This document shows positions 44,676-52,909 of a stretch of DNA of 64,000 nucleotides, piece by piece. The DNA lies in the NCBI RefSeq assembly GCF_003628125.1, contig NZ_RBZU01000004.1, forward strand, positions 62,001 to 126,000, in the 5' to 3' direction. A model generated the notes under the pieces. The model searched no databases. It worked only from the letters and a program-made list of their open reading frames with translations, and was not told the DNA's origin. The stretch comes from Pararobbsia silviterrae (GTDB lineage: Bacteria; Pseudomonadota; Gammaproteobacteria; Burkholderiales; Burkholderiaceae). The position numbers and the translations under genes are program-made. Every line of letters starts with the position of its first letter. Position 1 is the first letter of the stretch.

Positions 44676-45557
44676 TCAGATCTCAAAGAAAGCGTTCAAC
44701 GGCTCATCGATGCCGACCGCGCCGCGCCGTTCGAGCGGTTCGAGCCGCTGTCCGTTCCACCGGTCGACGCGATAGACCGCGCCGAAATCGTAGGACGGCG
44801 GTTCGAGGCCCGCGCCGAACACGGTCTCGCCGCCGCGGCGCACGCTGTCCGCGAGCCATGATGTCAGGCGCAGGTGGTACGGATTGCGCTCGACCTCCTT
44901 GCGGTGGCAGACGAGCGCGCGCAGCAGATGCGCGATATCGCGATTCGAGAGCTCGACAAGCAGATTCGGCGTCGGCATCGTGCCCCAGAACTCGCTTTGG
45001 ACGAGCCAGGCGGGCTTGCCATATAGCGCGAGCGCGTCGAGCGTCAGGGCATGCGTGCCGATATGCGAGGCGGAGCCGTCCTGCGCATGCGGACACATGA
45101 CGATCGCGGGCGTGTGTTCGGCAAAGACCTCGGCCAGCCGCGCGACGTCGCGTCGCCATGTTTCGGGCTCGTTTTCGCGGCGTTTCAGATGAAGCGGGAG
45201 CCGGTCGACGAAGTGCGGATCGACGGTCGCGAAGTCGAGCACCTCGCAGGCATGAGTCAGTTCGGTCCAGCGTTCGTCGCGGCGGCCGACATTGCTGCCG
45301 AGCGTGGCCGCGATATTGAGCACTTCATAGCCGGCTTCGAGCCTCAGGCGAAGCGGAAGGCCGCCGACGATGCATTCGTCGTCGGGATGCGGCGACACGA
45401 TCGCGACAAGCGGCCGCGACGCATCGACGCGGCGCGGCGCGCACGGGCCCGGGTATTCGGCGGGAATCGGAAGATTGCGATGCAACAGCGCATGGAAGGC
45501 GGCGACATAGGCGTCGAAGTCGTCGGACGACGGATCGCTGGGGGCGTCGGAAGGCAT
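44676..45557 (-). CDS. PIG-L/LmbE-type deacetylase
   Basis: The 293-residue protein has the PIG-L zinc-site motif SPHPDDECIVGG (residues about 55-66) and the second His pair in SHIGTHAL (about 163-170), which bind the catalytic metal. LmbE-like enzymes remove acetyl groups from N-acetylglucosamine-containing molecules. The substrate here is unknown. It lies 41 bp upstream of the xylanase gene on the same strand and may be cotranscribed, which could hint at a carbohydrate substrate. Confidence 0.85.
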   Translation of the reverse strand: MPSDAPSDPSSDDFDAYVAAFHALLHRNLPIPAEYPGPCAPRRVDASRPLVAIVSPHPDDECIVGGLPLRLRLEAGYEVLNIAATLGSNVGRRDERWTELTHACEVLDFATVDPHFVDRLPLHLKRRENEPETWRRDVARLAEVFAEHTPAIVMCPHAQDGSASHIGTHALTLDALALYGKPAWLVQSEFWGTMPTPNLLVELSNRDIAHLLRALVCHRKEVERNPYHLRLTSWLADSVRRGGETVFGAGLEPPSYDFGAVYRVDRWNGQRLEPLERRGAVGIDEPLNAFFEI

Positions 45558-45784
45558 GGGGCACGATTCTCAAACCAATATGTCCGAGATTGTAACGGGC
45601 CGCGCGCGATCGCCGTTAGCATCCCGCGCCGATCGCTTGCTTCCCGCGTGTTGCATGCGCGCATCGGCGCACGACGGGACGGTTATGCTCATGCGCAAGC
45701 CTTTGATAGCCTTTGCCTGGCATCGGCGGGCCCGGGCGGACGGCGCCGATGCGATATCCCATTGATCTGATCAGAGGCGCACGC

Positions 45785-46540
45785 ATGCCGGACTTTTCGA
45801 CAACCAAAGCGATCGTGACGGGCCACACGCGCGGTATCGGCGCGGCCGTGGCAAGCCAGCTGCTCGAGCGCGGCGTTCAGGTGCTCGGCGTGTCGCGCGG
45901 TGCGAATCCATCGCTCGCGCAGCGTTTCCCGGGTTTGTTCTCACAGATCGAAGTCGATCTGGCCGATGCGGTAAGGGTCGAGGTGTGGATCGCGACATCG
46001 CAGATCCGGACCTTCGTCGCGCACGCCGAGTGCGTGGCGCTCGTCAACAACGCTGGCACGCTCGGTCCGGTCGGCGGACTCGACGTGCAGGCGCCCGCCG
46101 ATATCGCGCGCGCGATCCAGCTCAACGTCGCGACGCCGATGATGCTGGCCGCCGCATTCGCTCAGGCGAGCGCACAGATCGCCGATCGCCGCATCGTCCA
46201 TGTGTCGAGCGGCGCGGCGCGCAATGCCTATGCGGGGTGGAGTCTCTATTGCGGCTCGAAGGCGGCGCTCGATCATCATGCGCGCGCCGTCGCGCTCGAC
46301 GCGCATCGTTCGATCCGGATCTGCAGCCTTGCACCGGGCGTCGTCGATACGCAGATGCAGTCGGAGATCCGCGACACGACGCTCGAACGCTTTCCCGATC
46401 GCCAGCGCTTCGAAGCGCTCAAGCGCGATGCGCAGCTCGCATCGCCCGACGATGCCGCGCGCAAGATCGTCGACTATCTGTTCAGCGATACGTTCGGCGA
46501 GGTCGCGACCGAGGACGTGCGGACGCTGCGCGCGTATTGA
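45785..46540 (+). CDS. Short-chain dehydrogenase/reductase
   Basis: The 251-residue SDR has the nucleotide-binding GHTRGIG, the NNAG motif (about 95), a catalytic Ser in HVSSGAARNAYAGWS, and the active site YCGSKAALDHHARAVA. The divergence from the group average resembles benzil reductase-like or sepiapterin reductase-like SDRs. SRGANPS after the second strand points to NADP(H). The start at 45785 (MPDFSTTKAIVTG) is chosen from the fold. The gene is followed by mdcR on the same strand; the substrate is unknown. Confidence 0.87.
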   Translation: MPDFSTTKAIVTGHTRGIGAAVASQLLERGVQVLGVSRGANPSLAQRFPGLFSQIEVDLADAVRVEVWIATSQIRTFVAHAECVALVNNAGTLGPVGGLDVQAPADIARAIQLNVATPMMLAAAFAQASAQIADRRIVHVSSGAARNAYAGWSLYCGSKAALDHHARAVALDAHRSIRICSLAPGVVDTQMQSEIRDTTLERFPDRQRFEALKRDAQLASPDDAARKIVDYLFSDTFGEVATEDVRTLRAY

Positions 46541-46590
46541 CGCGCCGAACAGCGGATAATCGCCCGACCGGGTCTCGGACTGCCACACGC

Positions 46591-47505
46591 ATGCGCAATC
46601 GAATCGACGAAGAAATCACGTTTCGCAAGCTCGAAGTGCTGCTCGCCTATATGGAAACGGGCAATCTCGGCCGAGCAGCCGAGGCGCTCGAACTGAGCAC
46701 CGTCAGCGTGCATCGCGCCTTGCATTCGCTCGAACAGGGGCTGCGTTGCACGCTGTTCCGGCACGAAGGCCGCAATCTGAACCCGACCGATGCGGCGCGC
46801 GTGCTCGCCGATACCGCGCGCGACGTGATCGCGGCCATGACCGACGGGATTCGCGCGACGCGCGAGGCGGCCGGCTATTCGTCGAATCGGCTTCGGATCG
46901 GCTCGATGTATTCGCTGACGACGCGCGCCGTGCCGAGCGTGCTGGTGGACCTCAAGGTCCGGCGCCCCGCGCTCGAAGTCGAGCTCGTGCTCGGCTCGAA
47001 CGCGACCTTGCTCGAACGCCTCAAGCGCGGCGAACTCGATGCCGTGCTCATGGCGATTCCCGACCCCGATCCCGAAATCGAATCGGTCGCGCTGTTCGAC
47101 GACGATATTTTCTTCGCCGCGCCCGCGGGATCGAAGTACGCGCGGATGCAGGAAGTCGATCTGCGCGATTGCCGTGACGAGCGCTTCGTGTCGCTCGCCG
47201 ACGGATTCGCGACGTCCGACAATTTCGACCACGCGTTCCGGATCGCCGGATTCACGCCCGATATCTCGATGCGCACGGGCGATATTTTCTCGCTGATGAA
47301 TCTTGTCAGCGGCGGTGTCGGCTGCACGCTGCTGCCGGGCCGCGTACGCGGTGCATTCGGCGACAAAGTCGAATTCATCCGCCTCAAGTCCGAATACGTG
47401 ATGCGCCAGACGATCGGACTCAGCTTCAGGCGCGCACGCGAACGCGATCCGAATCTGCTCGCCTTGCTCGCGGTCTGCCGCTTGTCGTCGCTGCTCGGGA
47501 GCTGA
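46591..47505 (+). CDS. mdcR: LysR-family regulator MdcR of malonate use
   Basis: The 304-residue LTTR has its HTH at about 15-70 (KLEVLLAYMETGNLGRAAEALELSTVSVHRALHSLEQGLRCTLFRHEGRNLNPTDAA), which matches MdcR/MdcY-type regulators of malonate decarboxylase genes, including a YMETGNLGRAAE segment. Its effector is expected to be malonate. It is convergent with mdcH-mdcG, not divergent, and the decarboxylase structural genes it would control are missing here. The ATG at 46591 fits the family start. Confidence 0.85.
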   Translation: MRNRIDEEITFRKLEVLLAYMETGNLGRAAEALELSTVSVHRALHSLEQGLRCTLFRHEGRNLNPTDAARVLADTARDVIAAMTDGIRATREAAGYSSNRLRIGSMYSLTTRAVPSVLVDLKVRRPALEVELVLGSNATLLERLKRGELDAVLMAIPDPDPEIESVALFDDDIFFAAPAGSKYARMQEVDLRDCRDERFVSLADGFATSDNFDHAFRIAGFTPDISMRTGDIFSLMNLVSGGVGCTLLPGRVRGAFGDKVEFIRLKSEYVMRQTIGLSFRRARERDPNLLALLAVCRLSSLLGS

Positions 47506-47527
47506 CGGCGTCGCGAGGTACGGCAGG

Positions 47528-47546
47528 CGAGGCGCGTGATGCCTCG
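47528..47546. terminator. Short hairpin between convergent mdcR and mdcH
   Basis: CGAGGC and GCCTCG pair around a 7-nt loop, 23 bp after the mdcR stop. It has no T-tract, so it is only a weak candidate. Confidence 0.3.
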
Positions 47547-47608
47547 TGCAGTGTGCTTTCCGATACGTGAGCCGCGTTCATATATCGGCCCATGCCGCTT
47601 TCGACGCT

Positions 47609-48547
47609 TTAGTCGGTCATCGCGCGTGTGCGCTCGATCAAGGCAACGATGCTGTCGGTTCGCGTTTCATCGAAACTGATCGCGATCGCATCGGCAAAGC
47701 TGTCCGATGCAAGCCGCGTGAGCACGTGGCCCGCGGGCATCTCGACGGCGAGTCGCGCACCGCGTTCCCATGCGAGCCGCATCGTTTCGTGCCAGCGAAC
47801 GGGGTGGGCCATATTGGTCGCGAGATCGGCGCCGATCTTCTGCGCGTCGGTCATCGGACGCGCGGCGCTGCTGCTCAGATACGTCATGCGCGGGCGCGCG
47901 AGCGCGACGCCTTCGAACGCCCGCGCGAGCTCGGCCGCGGCGGGCGCGAGCAATTCGCAGTGCGAGGGCACCGGCACGCGAAGCCGTTCGGCCGCCCGCG
48001 CGCCGCGATCGATCGCAAGTGCACCCGCGCGCGCGAGCGCTGAATCGCTGCCCGCGATGACCATCTGCTGCTCGGCATTCAGATTCGCGAGATAAACGGG
48101 CGAGGCGGCGCTGTGGACGGCGTCGATCACGTGTTCGACCGCGCGCTGATTCAGGCCCGAGATCGCAAGCATGCCGTAACCGCTTGGAAATGCCTGCTCC
48201 ATCAGGGCCGCGCGTCGTGCGACGAGTCGTATCGCATCGTCGAAGTCGAGTACGCCGGCGACGACCGCGGCGGGATACGCGCCGATCGAGAGGCCAGCGA
48301 CCATATCGGGCGTACCGCTGATCGTTTCGACGAGGCGCGCGCCGGCCACACCCGCGACGAGCAGGCAGAGTTGTACGGCGATCGTCGATTCGAGTGCGTG
48401 ATCGGTATCGAGATCGAGCACATTTCGTCCAAGCGCGCGGCTTGCCGCGTCGATCGTCTGTCGGACGACCGGCGCATCGGGTAACGCGTGAAGCATGCCC
48501 GCGCGCTGCGAGCCCTGGCCGGGGAACGTGAACAGAACGCCGCTCAT
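47609..48547 (-). CDS. mdcH: Malonate decarboxylase malonyl-CoA:ACP transferase (epsilon subunit)
   Basis: The 312-residue FabD-like acyltransferase starts MSGVLFTFPGQGSQRAGMLHALP, and its active serine is in GLSIGAYPA (about residue 95). The catalytic histidine is probably in VPSHCELL (about 203). In the malonate decarboxylase complex MdcH loads malonyl onto the carrier-protein subunit. It overlaps mdcG by 4 bp, the normal mdcGH order. The start at 48547 is fixed by the family N-terminus. Confidence 0.92.
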   Translation of the reverse strand: MSGVLFTFPGQGSQRAGMLHALPDAPVVRQTIDAASRALGRNVLDLDTDHALESTIAVQLCLLVAGVAGARLVETISGTPDMVAGLSIGAYPAAVVAGVLDFDDAIRLVARRAALMEQAFPSGYGMLAISGLNQRAVEHVIDAVHSAASPVYLANLNAEQQMVIAGSDSALARAGALAIDRGARAAERLRVPVPSHCELLAPAAAELARAFEGVALARPRMTYLSSSAARPMTDAQKIGADLATNMAHPVRWHETMRLAWERGARLAVEMPAGHVLTRLASDSFADAIAISFDETRTDSIVALIERTRAMTD

Positions 48548-49239
48548 CGATGGGCGGCGTCCGTTTGAGCGGGTTCGACCCGAGCCGGGCGCCACGGGTC
48601 TTCGACGAGCACCGGTCCGCGCGCGGTCTTGAGCAGCACGCGGCCGCGTCGCGCGCGCCATTCGAGCAGCGCAAAGCCGCCGAATCCCGTGTCGATCTGC
48701 GCGTCGATGCGCGCGGGCGCATCGGCGCATGCGTGCGCGCAGGCATCGAGCACATCGTCGGCGGGCCGCGACGGGATTCGGATCAACACATCGAGGTCGC
48801 TGGTGTCGCGCAGCACGCGGATGCCGGTCGCCAGCGCGAACCCCGCGCTGCCCGTCACGCCCCACGCGAAGCCGAGGCCGTCGAGCCGCGCGCGCACCTG
48901 TTCAAACGCTTGCAGGCACGGCAGATTCGCGTCGAGCGTCGACAGTATCGATGCCGATCCTTCAACGACGTTTTCAGGGGTCACGCGCCGCACGACGCGA
49001 CTTAAGGGCAGATACCCGGCGAGACGCTCGGCGCGCGTCATACCGCGCACGCCGACCGGCAGACGTTCGCTGTCGCCCGTGTCTTCACGCCGCACGACGA
49101 CCGGTGCTTGCACGAGCCATGCGGAGGTGACCCATGCGGGCGCGGGCGCGTCGACGATCAGGTCGCGCGCATCGGCCATCCAGAGCAGGTCGTGCGGACG
49201 GATAGGATGAATCGGTCGAATGAGGGGGAGGGTGGACAT
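48544..49239 (-). CDS. mdcG: Malonate decarboxylase holo-ACP synthase (phosphoribosyl-dephospho-CoA transferase)
   Basis: The 231-residue nucleotidyltransferase attaches the 2'-phosphoribosyl-dephospho-CoA group to the carrier subunit MdcC. Family features are RPHDLLWMADARDLIVDAPAPAWV at the start, LPVGVRGMTRAERLAGYL, and an acidic catalytic triad in TSDLDVLIRIP with a GVTGSAGFALATG segment before it. A start at 49239 gives the family N-terminus. Upstream there is no mdcE, mdcD, mdcC, mdcB or mdcA, so its substrate protein must be encoded elsewhere, if it is present at all. Confidence 0.92.
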   Translation of the reverse strand: MSTLPLIRPIHPIRPHDLLWMADARDLIVDAPAPAWVTSAWLVQAPVVVRREDTGDSERLPVGVRGMTRAERLAGYLPLSRVVRRVTPENVVEGSASILSTLDANLPCLQAFEQVRARLDGLGFAWGVTGSAGFALATGIRVLRDTSDLDVLIRIPSRPADDVLDACAHACADAPARIDAQIDTGFGGFALLEWRARRGRVLLKTARGPVLVEDPWRPARVEPAQTDAAHR

Positions 49240-50048
49240 CGTGGCGCCGTGCCGGAAATCGACAGATGCGTAATCTACCGCGCTCCGGCGATTGACGCGA
49301 GGCGGCGCCCTGGATGCGCATCGACGGTCACAAGAGGGCCGAAGCCCGAATGCATGGCGCGCAAAGCGATTCAGGCCGCGTTGCCGAGGCAAGCGAACCC
49401 GATCGCGGTAAGCATTTGCGTCGTCTGTCGCCAACGGGCTTGAATCTGTCATGGATCCACGCCTAGACTGGGTTCAGAGGGTTCCCGCATGCGCGCTCGG
49501 TATACCGGCGCTCGGCCTCCGATGGCGGCAAGCGCGCGACCCGTCGGGCCGCGACGATTCGCGGCGCTGCCTTAACGACAAGCGTATGTGCGGCGGTTGC
49601 AGATGGGCGTCCAGGCATCGCGGCGGCGAGCGGCGTGCTGTCGAGCCAAGCGGCGTCGAGCGAGACGGCGTCCCATGACGCATCGTTTTGCCGATGTCAT
49701 GCCCGAGCATCGACGTCGTCGGCGGACATCGACCGTCACGCCGCCGGGCCGGCGGATCCGCCCGAGATCGCGGTCTGAAGATTTGAAATGTCGGTCTTAG
49801 AATCGTTTGGCGAACCTATCGCAGCCTTTTAGCAGCATGACGTGCGCAAGGCAGCCGTGTGTCACACGAACCGGGAATGATTGCTTGCAAGATACGTGCG
49901 CGCCATTTCATGCGTTCTTGCGCTAGATCAATAGCCCGGTGGCAGGGCCATAGAAAATGGCATGGCCTGTCATGTCGCTTAGACGCGCGGGTTTGCACGA
50001 CATCAGAAAACGTTCGAAGCATCGTGCAGCTTGAAAAGGAGAATCGGG
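49240..50048. other. Long intergenic region between mdcG and the oxidase operon
   Basis: About 800 bp carry no gene I can support. Frames of 70-80 residues on both strands have no family match. I looked for remnants of mdc genes and saw none. The right part (49790-50040) is AT-richer and holds the likely promoter of the oxidase operon. Confidence 0.5.
49918..49959 (+). promoter_or_regulatory. Candidate FNR/Anr box and promoter for the ba3 oxidase operon
   Basis: TTGCG-CTAG-ATCAA (49918-49931) matches 8 of 10 positions of the FNR/Anr consensus TTGAT-N4-ATCAA. A weak -10 (TAGAAA, 49951-49956) follows at the spacing expected for a site centred near -40. The match is imperfect and the call tentative. 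Confidence 0.35.
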
Positions 50049-50780
50049 GTGGTCAAACGCTACAGCGTGGGCGGCAAAGTCACGTGCGCCGTATTGCTCG
50101 CGTGGGCGGCGTGCGCCGGCCGTATCGCCATGGCCGACGAGGCCGCGCCCGAGCGCGCGCCCGACACCATCGCGGCGCGTGTGATGGGATGCGCGGCCTG
50201 CCATGGCACACAGGGGCAGGGCACGGACAACGACTATTTCCCGCGGCTCGCGGGCAAGCCTGCGGGCTATCTCTACAACCAGCTCGTCGAGTTTCGCGAC
50301 GGCCGGCGCAAATACCCGCCGATGAATTACCTGCTTGCGTACATGCCCGATGCGTACCTGCAGGAGATCGCCGATTACTTTTCGACGCAGCGGCCGCCCG
50401 CGCGTGAACCCGAAGCGCCGCGCGTCGATGCGCCGACGCTCGACTACGGCAAGCAGCTCGCGATGCACGGCGACGCGTCGCACAACATCCCCGCGTGCGT
50501 GAGCTGCCACGGTAACGCGCTGACCGGCATGAATCCCGCGATTCCGGGGCTCGTCGGCCTTCATCAGGATTACATCAGCGCCCAGCTCGGCGCATGGCGC
50601 TACGGCACGCGCCGCACGGCCGAACCGGATTGCATGCATACGATCGCATCGCGCCTCAACGAGAAGGACATTACCGCCGTGGCCGCCTACCTCGCATCGT
50701 TGCCGGTGCCTTCGGACCCGTCACCTGTTGCAAAGGGCGCGCTCAAGCTGCCGCTTGCGTGCAGCAGTCAACCGAACTAG
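50049..50780 (+). CDS. Exported diheme cytochrome c (c4-like)
   Basis: The 243-residue protein has a signal peptide (about residues 1-30 ending in MADEA) and two heme c motifs, CAACH near residue 50 and CVSCH near residue 150, in two similar domains (AGKPAGYLYNQLVEFRDGRRK and GLHQDYISAQLGAWRYGTRR). It should shuttle electrons in the periplasm. I use the GTG at 50049, because AGGAG lies 7 nt upstream; a TTG at 50031 overlaps that ribosome site. It is the first gene of the ba3 oxidase operon. Confidence 0.88.
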   Translation: MVKRYSVGGKVTCAVLLAWAACAGRIAMADEAAPERAPDTIAARVMGCAACHGTQGQGTDNDYFPRLAGKPAGYLYNQLVEFRDGRRKYPPMNYLLAYMPDAYLQEIADYFSTQRPPAREPEAPRVDAPTLDYGKQLAMHGDASHNIPACVSCHGNALTGMNPAIPGLVGLHQDYISAQLGAWRYGTRRTAEPDCMHTIASRLNEKDITAVAAYLASLPVPSDPSPVAKGALKLPLACSSQPN

Positions 50781-50792
50781 ACGGAGAAAAGA

Positions 50793-52082
50793 ATGACACG
50801 TCTCCGCATCTTGAAGACGGCGATCGTCGCGATGGCGCTTGTGCCCGCGGCGTGGCTGTTCATCGCGTCCACGCCCGCGCACGCACAGGACAAGAGCGCG
50901 GCGCCCGCGAGCCACGCCGACGTGCTCAAGCGCGGCGAATATCTGGCGCGCGCGGGCGATTGCATCGCATGCCACACGGCGCCGGGCGGTAAGGAATTCG
51001 CCGGCGGTCTCGCGATGGATACGCCGTTCGGCGCGCTCTATACGCCGAATATTTCGTCGGATCGCGAATACGGGATCGGCGCGTGGACGGCCGATCAGTT
51101 TTACGCGATGTTGCACACGGGCAAGTCGCGCGACGGTCAATTGATCTATCCGGCCATGCCGTTCGCGAGCTATACGAAGGTCACGCGCGAAGACTCCGAC
51201 GCGATCTACGCGTTCCTCAAGTCGACGGCCCCGATTCACGAGCCGAACCGGCCCCACGAGCTGCGTTTTCCGTATAACCAGCGCTCCTTGCTGATCGGCT
51301 GGCGCACCTTGTATTTCCGCGAAGGCGAATACAAGCCCGATCCGAAGATGTCGGTCGAGTGGAATCGCGGCGCGTATCTCGTGCAAGGGCTCGGCCACTG
51401 CACGATGTGTCATACGGCGATCAACGCGCTGGGCGGCAGTTCGGAACGCAAGGCCTTCGAAGGCGGGCTGATTCCGATGCAGAACTGGTACGCGCCATCG
51501 CTGACGTCGAACAAGGAAGCGGGCCTCGGCGAGTGGAGCATCGAGGACATCGACGCACTGCTGCAATCGGGCGTGTCGAATCGCGGCGCGGTCTACGGTC
51601 CGATGGCGCAGGTCGTGCACGACAGCCTTCAGTATCTGAACGACGACGATATTCGCGCGATGTCGGTCTATCTGAAGTCGTTGCCCGAACGCAGCGGCAC
51701 GGCGATCGCCGAGCCGACGCAGGCGACGACCGAGCAGACGTCGACGCTCGCGCCGCTCGGCAAGAAGATCTATGACGCGCAGTGCGCGGTCTGCCACGGC
51801 GCGCAAGGCCTGGGCAAGCTGCCGGATTTCCCGCCGCTCGCGAATAACCAGTCGATCCAGATGACGTCGGCCGTGAACCCGATCCGCATGGTGCTCAACG
51901 GCGGCTATGCGCCGGGCACGATGAAGAATCCGCGGCCGTACGGCATGCCGCCTTTCGCGCAGACGCTGTCGGATGTCGAAGTCGCGGCGGTCGTCACGTA
52001 TATCCGCACGGCCTGGGGCAATCACGGCACGCCCGTGACGCCGAAAGAGGCCAACGATCTGCGCGCGGCGCCGTTGAATTGA
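50793..52082 (+). CDS. Triheme cytochrome c, dehydrogenase-type electron acceptor subunit
   Basis: The 429-residue exported protein has a signal peptide ending in AHA and three CXXCH motifs (CIACH near 60, CTMCH near 205, CAVCH near 330). The spacing and segments such as RGEYLARAGDCIACHTAPGGKEFAGG and RGAYLVQGLGHCTMCHT match the cytochrome subunit of membrane-bound alcohol or gluconate dehydrogenases. No dehydrogenase flavo- or quinoprotein is encoded next to it, so it probably feeds electrons to the oxidase encoded downstream. It starts 12 bp after the previous gene. Confidence 0.9.
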   Translation: MTRLRILKTAIVAMALVPAAWLFIASTPAHAQDKSAAPASHADVLKRGEYLARAGDCIACHTAPGGKEFAGGLAMDTPFGALYTPNISSDREYGIGAWTADQFYAMLHTGKSRDGQLIYPAMPFASYTKVTREDSDAIYAFLKSTAPIHEPNRPHELRFPYNQRSLLIGWRTLYFREGEYKPDPKMSVEWNRGAYLVQGLGHCTMCHTAINALGGSSERKAFEGGLIPMQNWYAPSLTSNKEAGLGEWSIEDIDALLQSGVSNRGAVYGPMAQVVHDSLQYLNDDDIRAMSVYLKSLPERSGTAIAEPTQATTEQTSTLAPLGKKIYDAQCAVCHGAQGLGKLPDFPPLANNQSIQMTSAVNPIRMVLNGGYAPGTMKNPRPYGMPPFAQTLSDVEVAAVVTYIRTAWGNHGTPVTPKEANDLRAAPLN

Positions 52083-52143
52083 TGCCGGCGCGTCGCGTGA
52101 AGCGTCGAGCCGGACCGAATGAATCGAAAGACCGAGGCTATCC

Positions 52144-52329
52144 ATGAGCGACCCCTCTTCAACCCGATCGAGCGGGCCCGCGGACGACGAAGACCGTGAG
52201 GTCGACGCGATCGTGCGCAGCGGGCCGCGCGGCGCGATCGCCGTCGCGGGCGTCTCGACCGCGATCGTGATCGCGCTCTGGTTCGCGTTTTACTTCTTTA
52301 TTTTCGTGCCGCGTGGCGTGATCCAATGA
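52144..52329 (+). CDS. Small membrane subunit (IIa-like) of ba3-type oxidase
   Basis: This 61-residue protein has a polar, acidic N-terminal half and one membrane helix (GAIAVAGVSTAIVIALWFAFYFFIFV). Its size, single helix and position directly before subunit II match the small subunit IIa found with ba3-type oxidases. It lacks catalytic residues. The gap to the next gene is 16 bp. Confidence 0.75.
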   Translation: MSDPSSTRSSGPADDEDREVDAIVRSGPRGAIAVAGVSTAIVIALWFAFYFFIFVPRGVIQ

Positions 52330-52345
52330 GCGGGACTCTTTACTC

Positions 52346-52909
52346 ATGACTCAGGTACCTCATTCGAGCGAAAGCGCGCAGGTCGCCGAACGTGTCGAGC
52401 GGCGCTGGGCGATGATCGTCGTCGCGATCGTCTTGCTGCTGGTCGCGATGGTCGTCTTCACGGGACTGCATTGGGCGATGATGCCGCCTTCGCGCGTCGA
52501 AACGATCGATCCGCTCAAGCTCAACGTGTCGGGCGAATTCATCGAAAGCAATCTCGGCAGCGCGGCCGAGTCCGACGGGTCGGTGACCGTGCGGCTCATC
52601 GCGCAACAGTATTCGTTCACGCCGCAATGTCTGCTGGTCCCCGCGAATACGCCGATTACGTTTCGCGCGACGAGCGCCGACGTCGTGCACGGATTTCTCG
52701 TCACGAACACCAATATCAATTCCATGATCGAGCCCGGCTACGTGTCGACCTTTCATACGACGTTCGACAAACCCGGCGAGCATCTGATGCCTTGCCACGA
52801 ATATTGCGGCGTCGGCCACGAAGGCATGTGGGCGCACGTCAAGGTCATCGACAAGGACGCGTTTGCAAAGATGGCGGCGAATACGCGGAGGCTCAGCTGT
52901 GTTCAATAA
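52346..52909 (+). CDS. Cytochrome c oxidase subunit II, ba3 type (CuA protein)
   Basis: The 187-residue subunit has one N-terminal membrane helix (about 23-45) and a cupredoxin domain. The CuA ligands are visible: a His in VVHGFLV, then CHEYCGVGHEGM with the two cysteines, the His and the Met. A single-helix subunit II is typical of the B-type oxidases. It passes electrons from cytochrome c to subunit I. It overlaps the start of the subunit I gene. Confidence 0.95.
   Translation: MTQVPHSSESAQVAERVERRWAMIVVAIVLLLVAMVVFTGLHWAMMPPSRVETIDPLKLNVSGEFIESNLGSAAESDGSVTVRLIAQQYSFTPQCLLVPANTPITFRATSADVVHGFLVTNTNINSMIEPGYVSTFHTTFDKPGEHLMPCHEYCGVGHEGMWAHVKVIDKDAFAKMAANTRRLSCVQ

Noticed and set aside
49240-50048. 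Possible decayed mdcA-E genes upstream of mdcG
   Set aside because: I examined frames on both strands and found no segment resembling the decarboxylase subunits.
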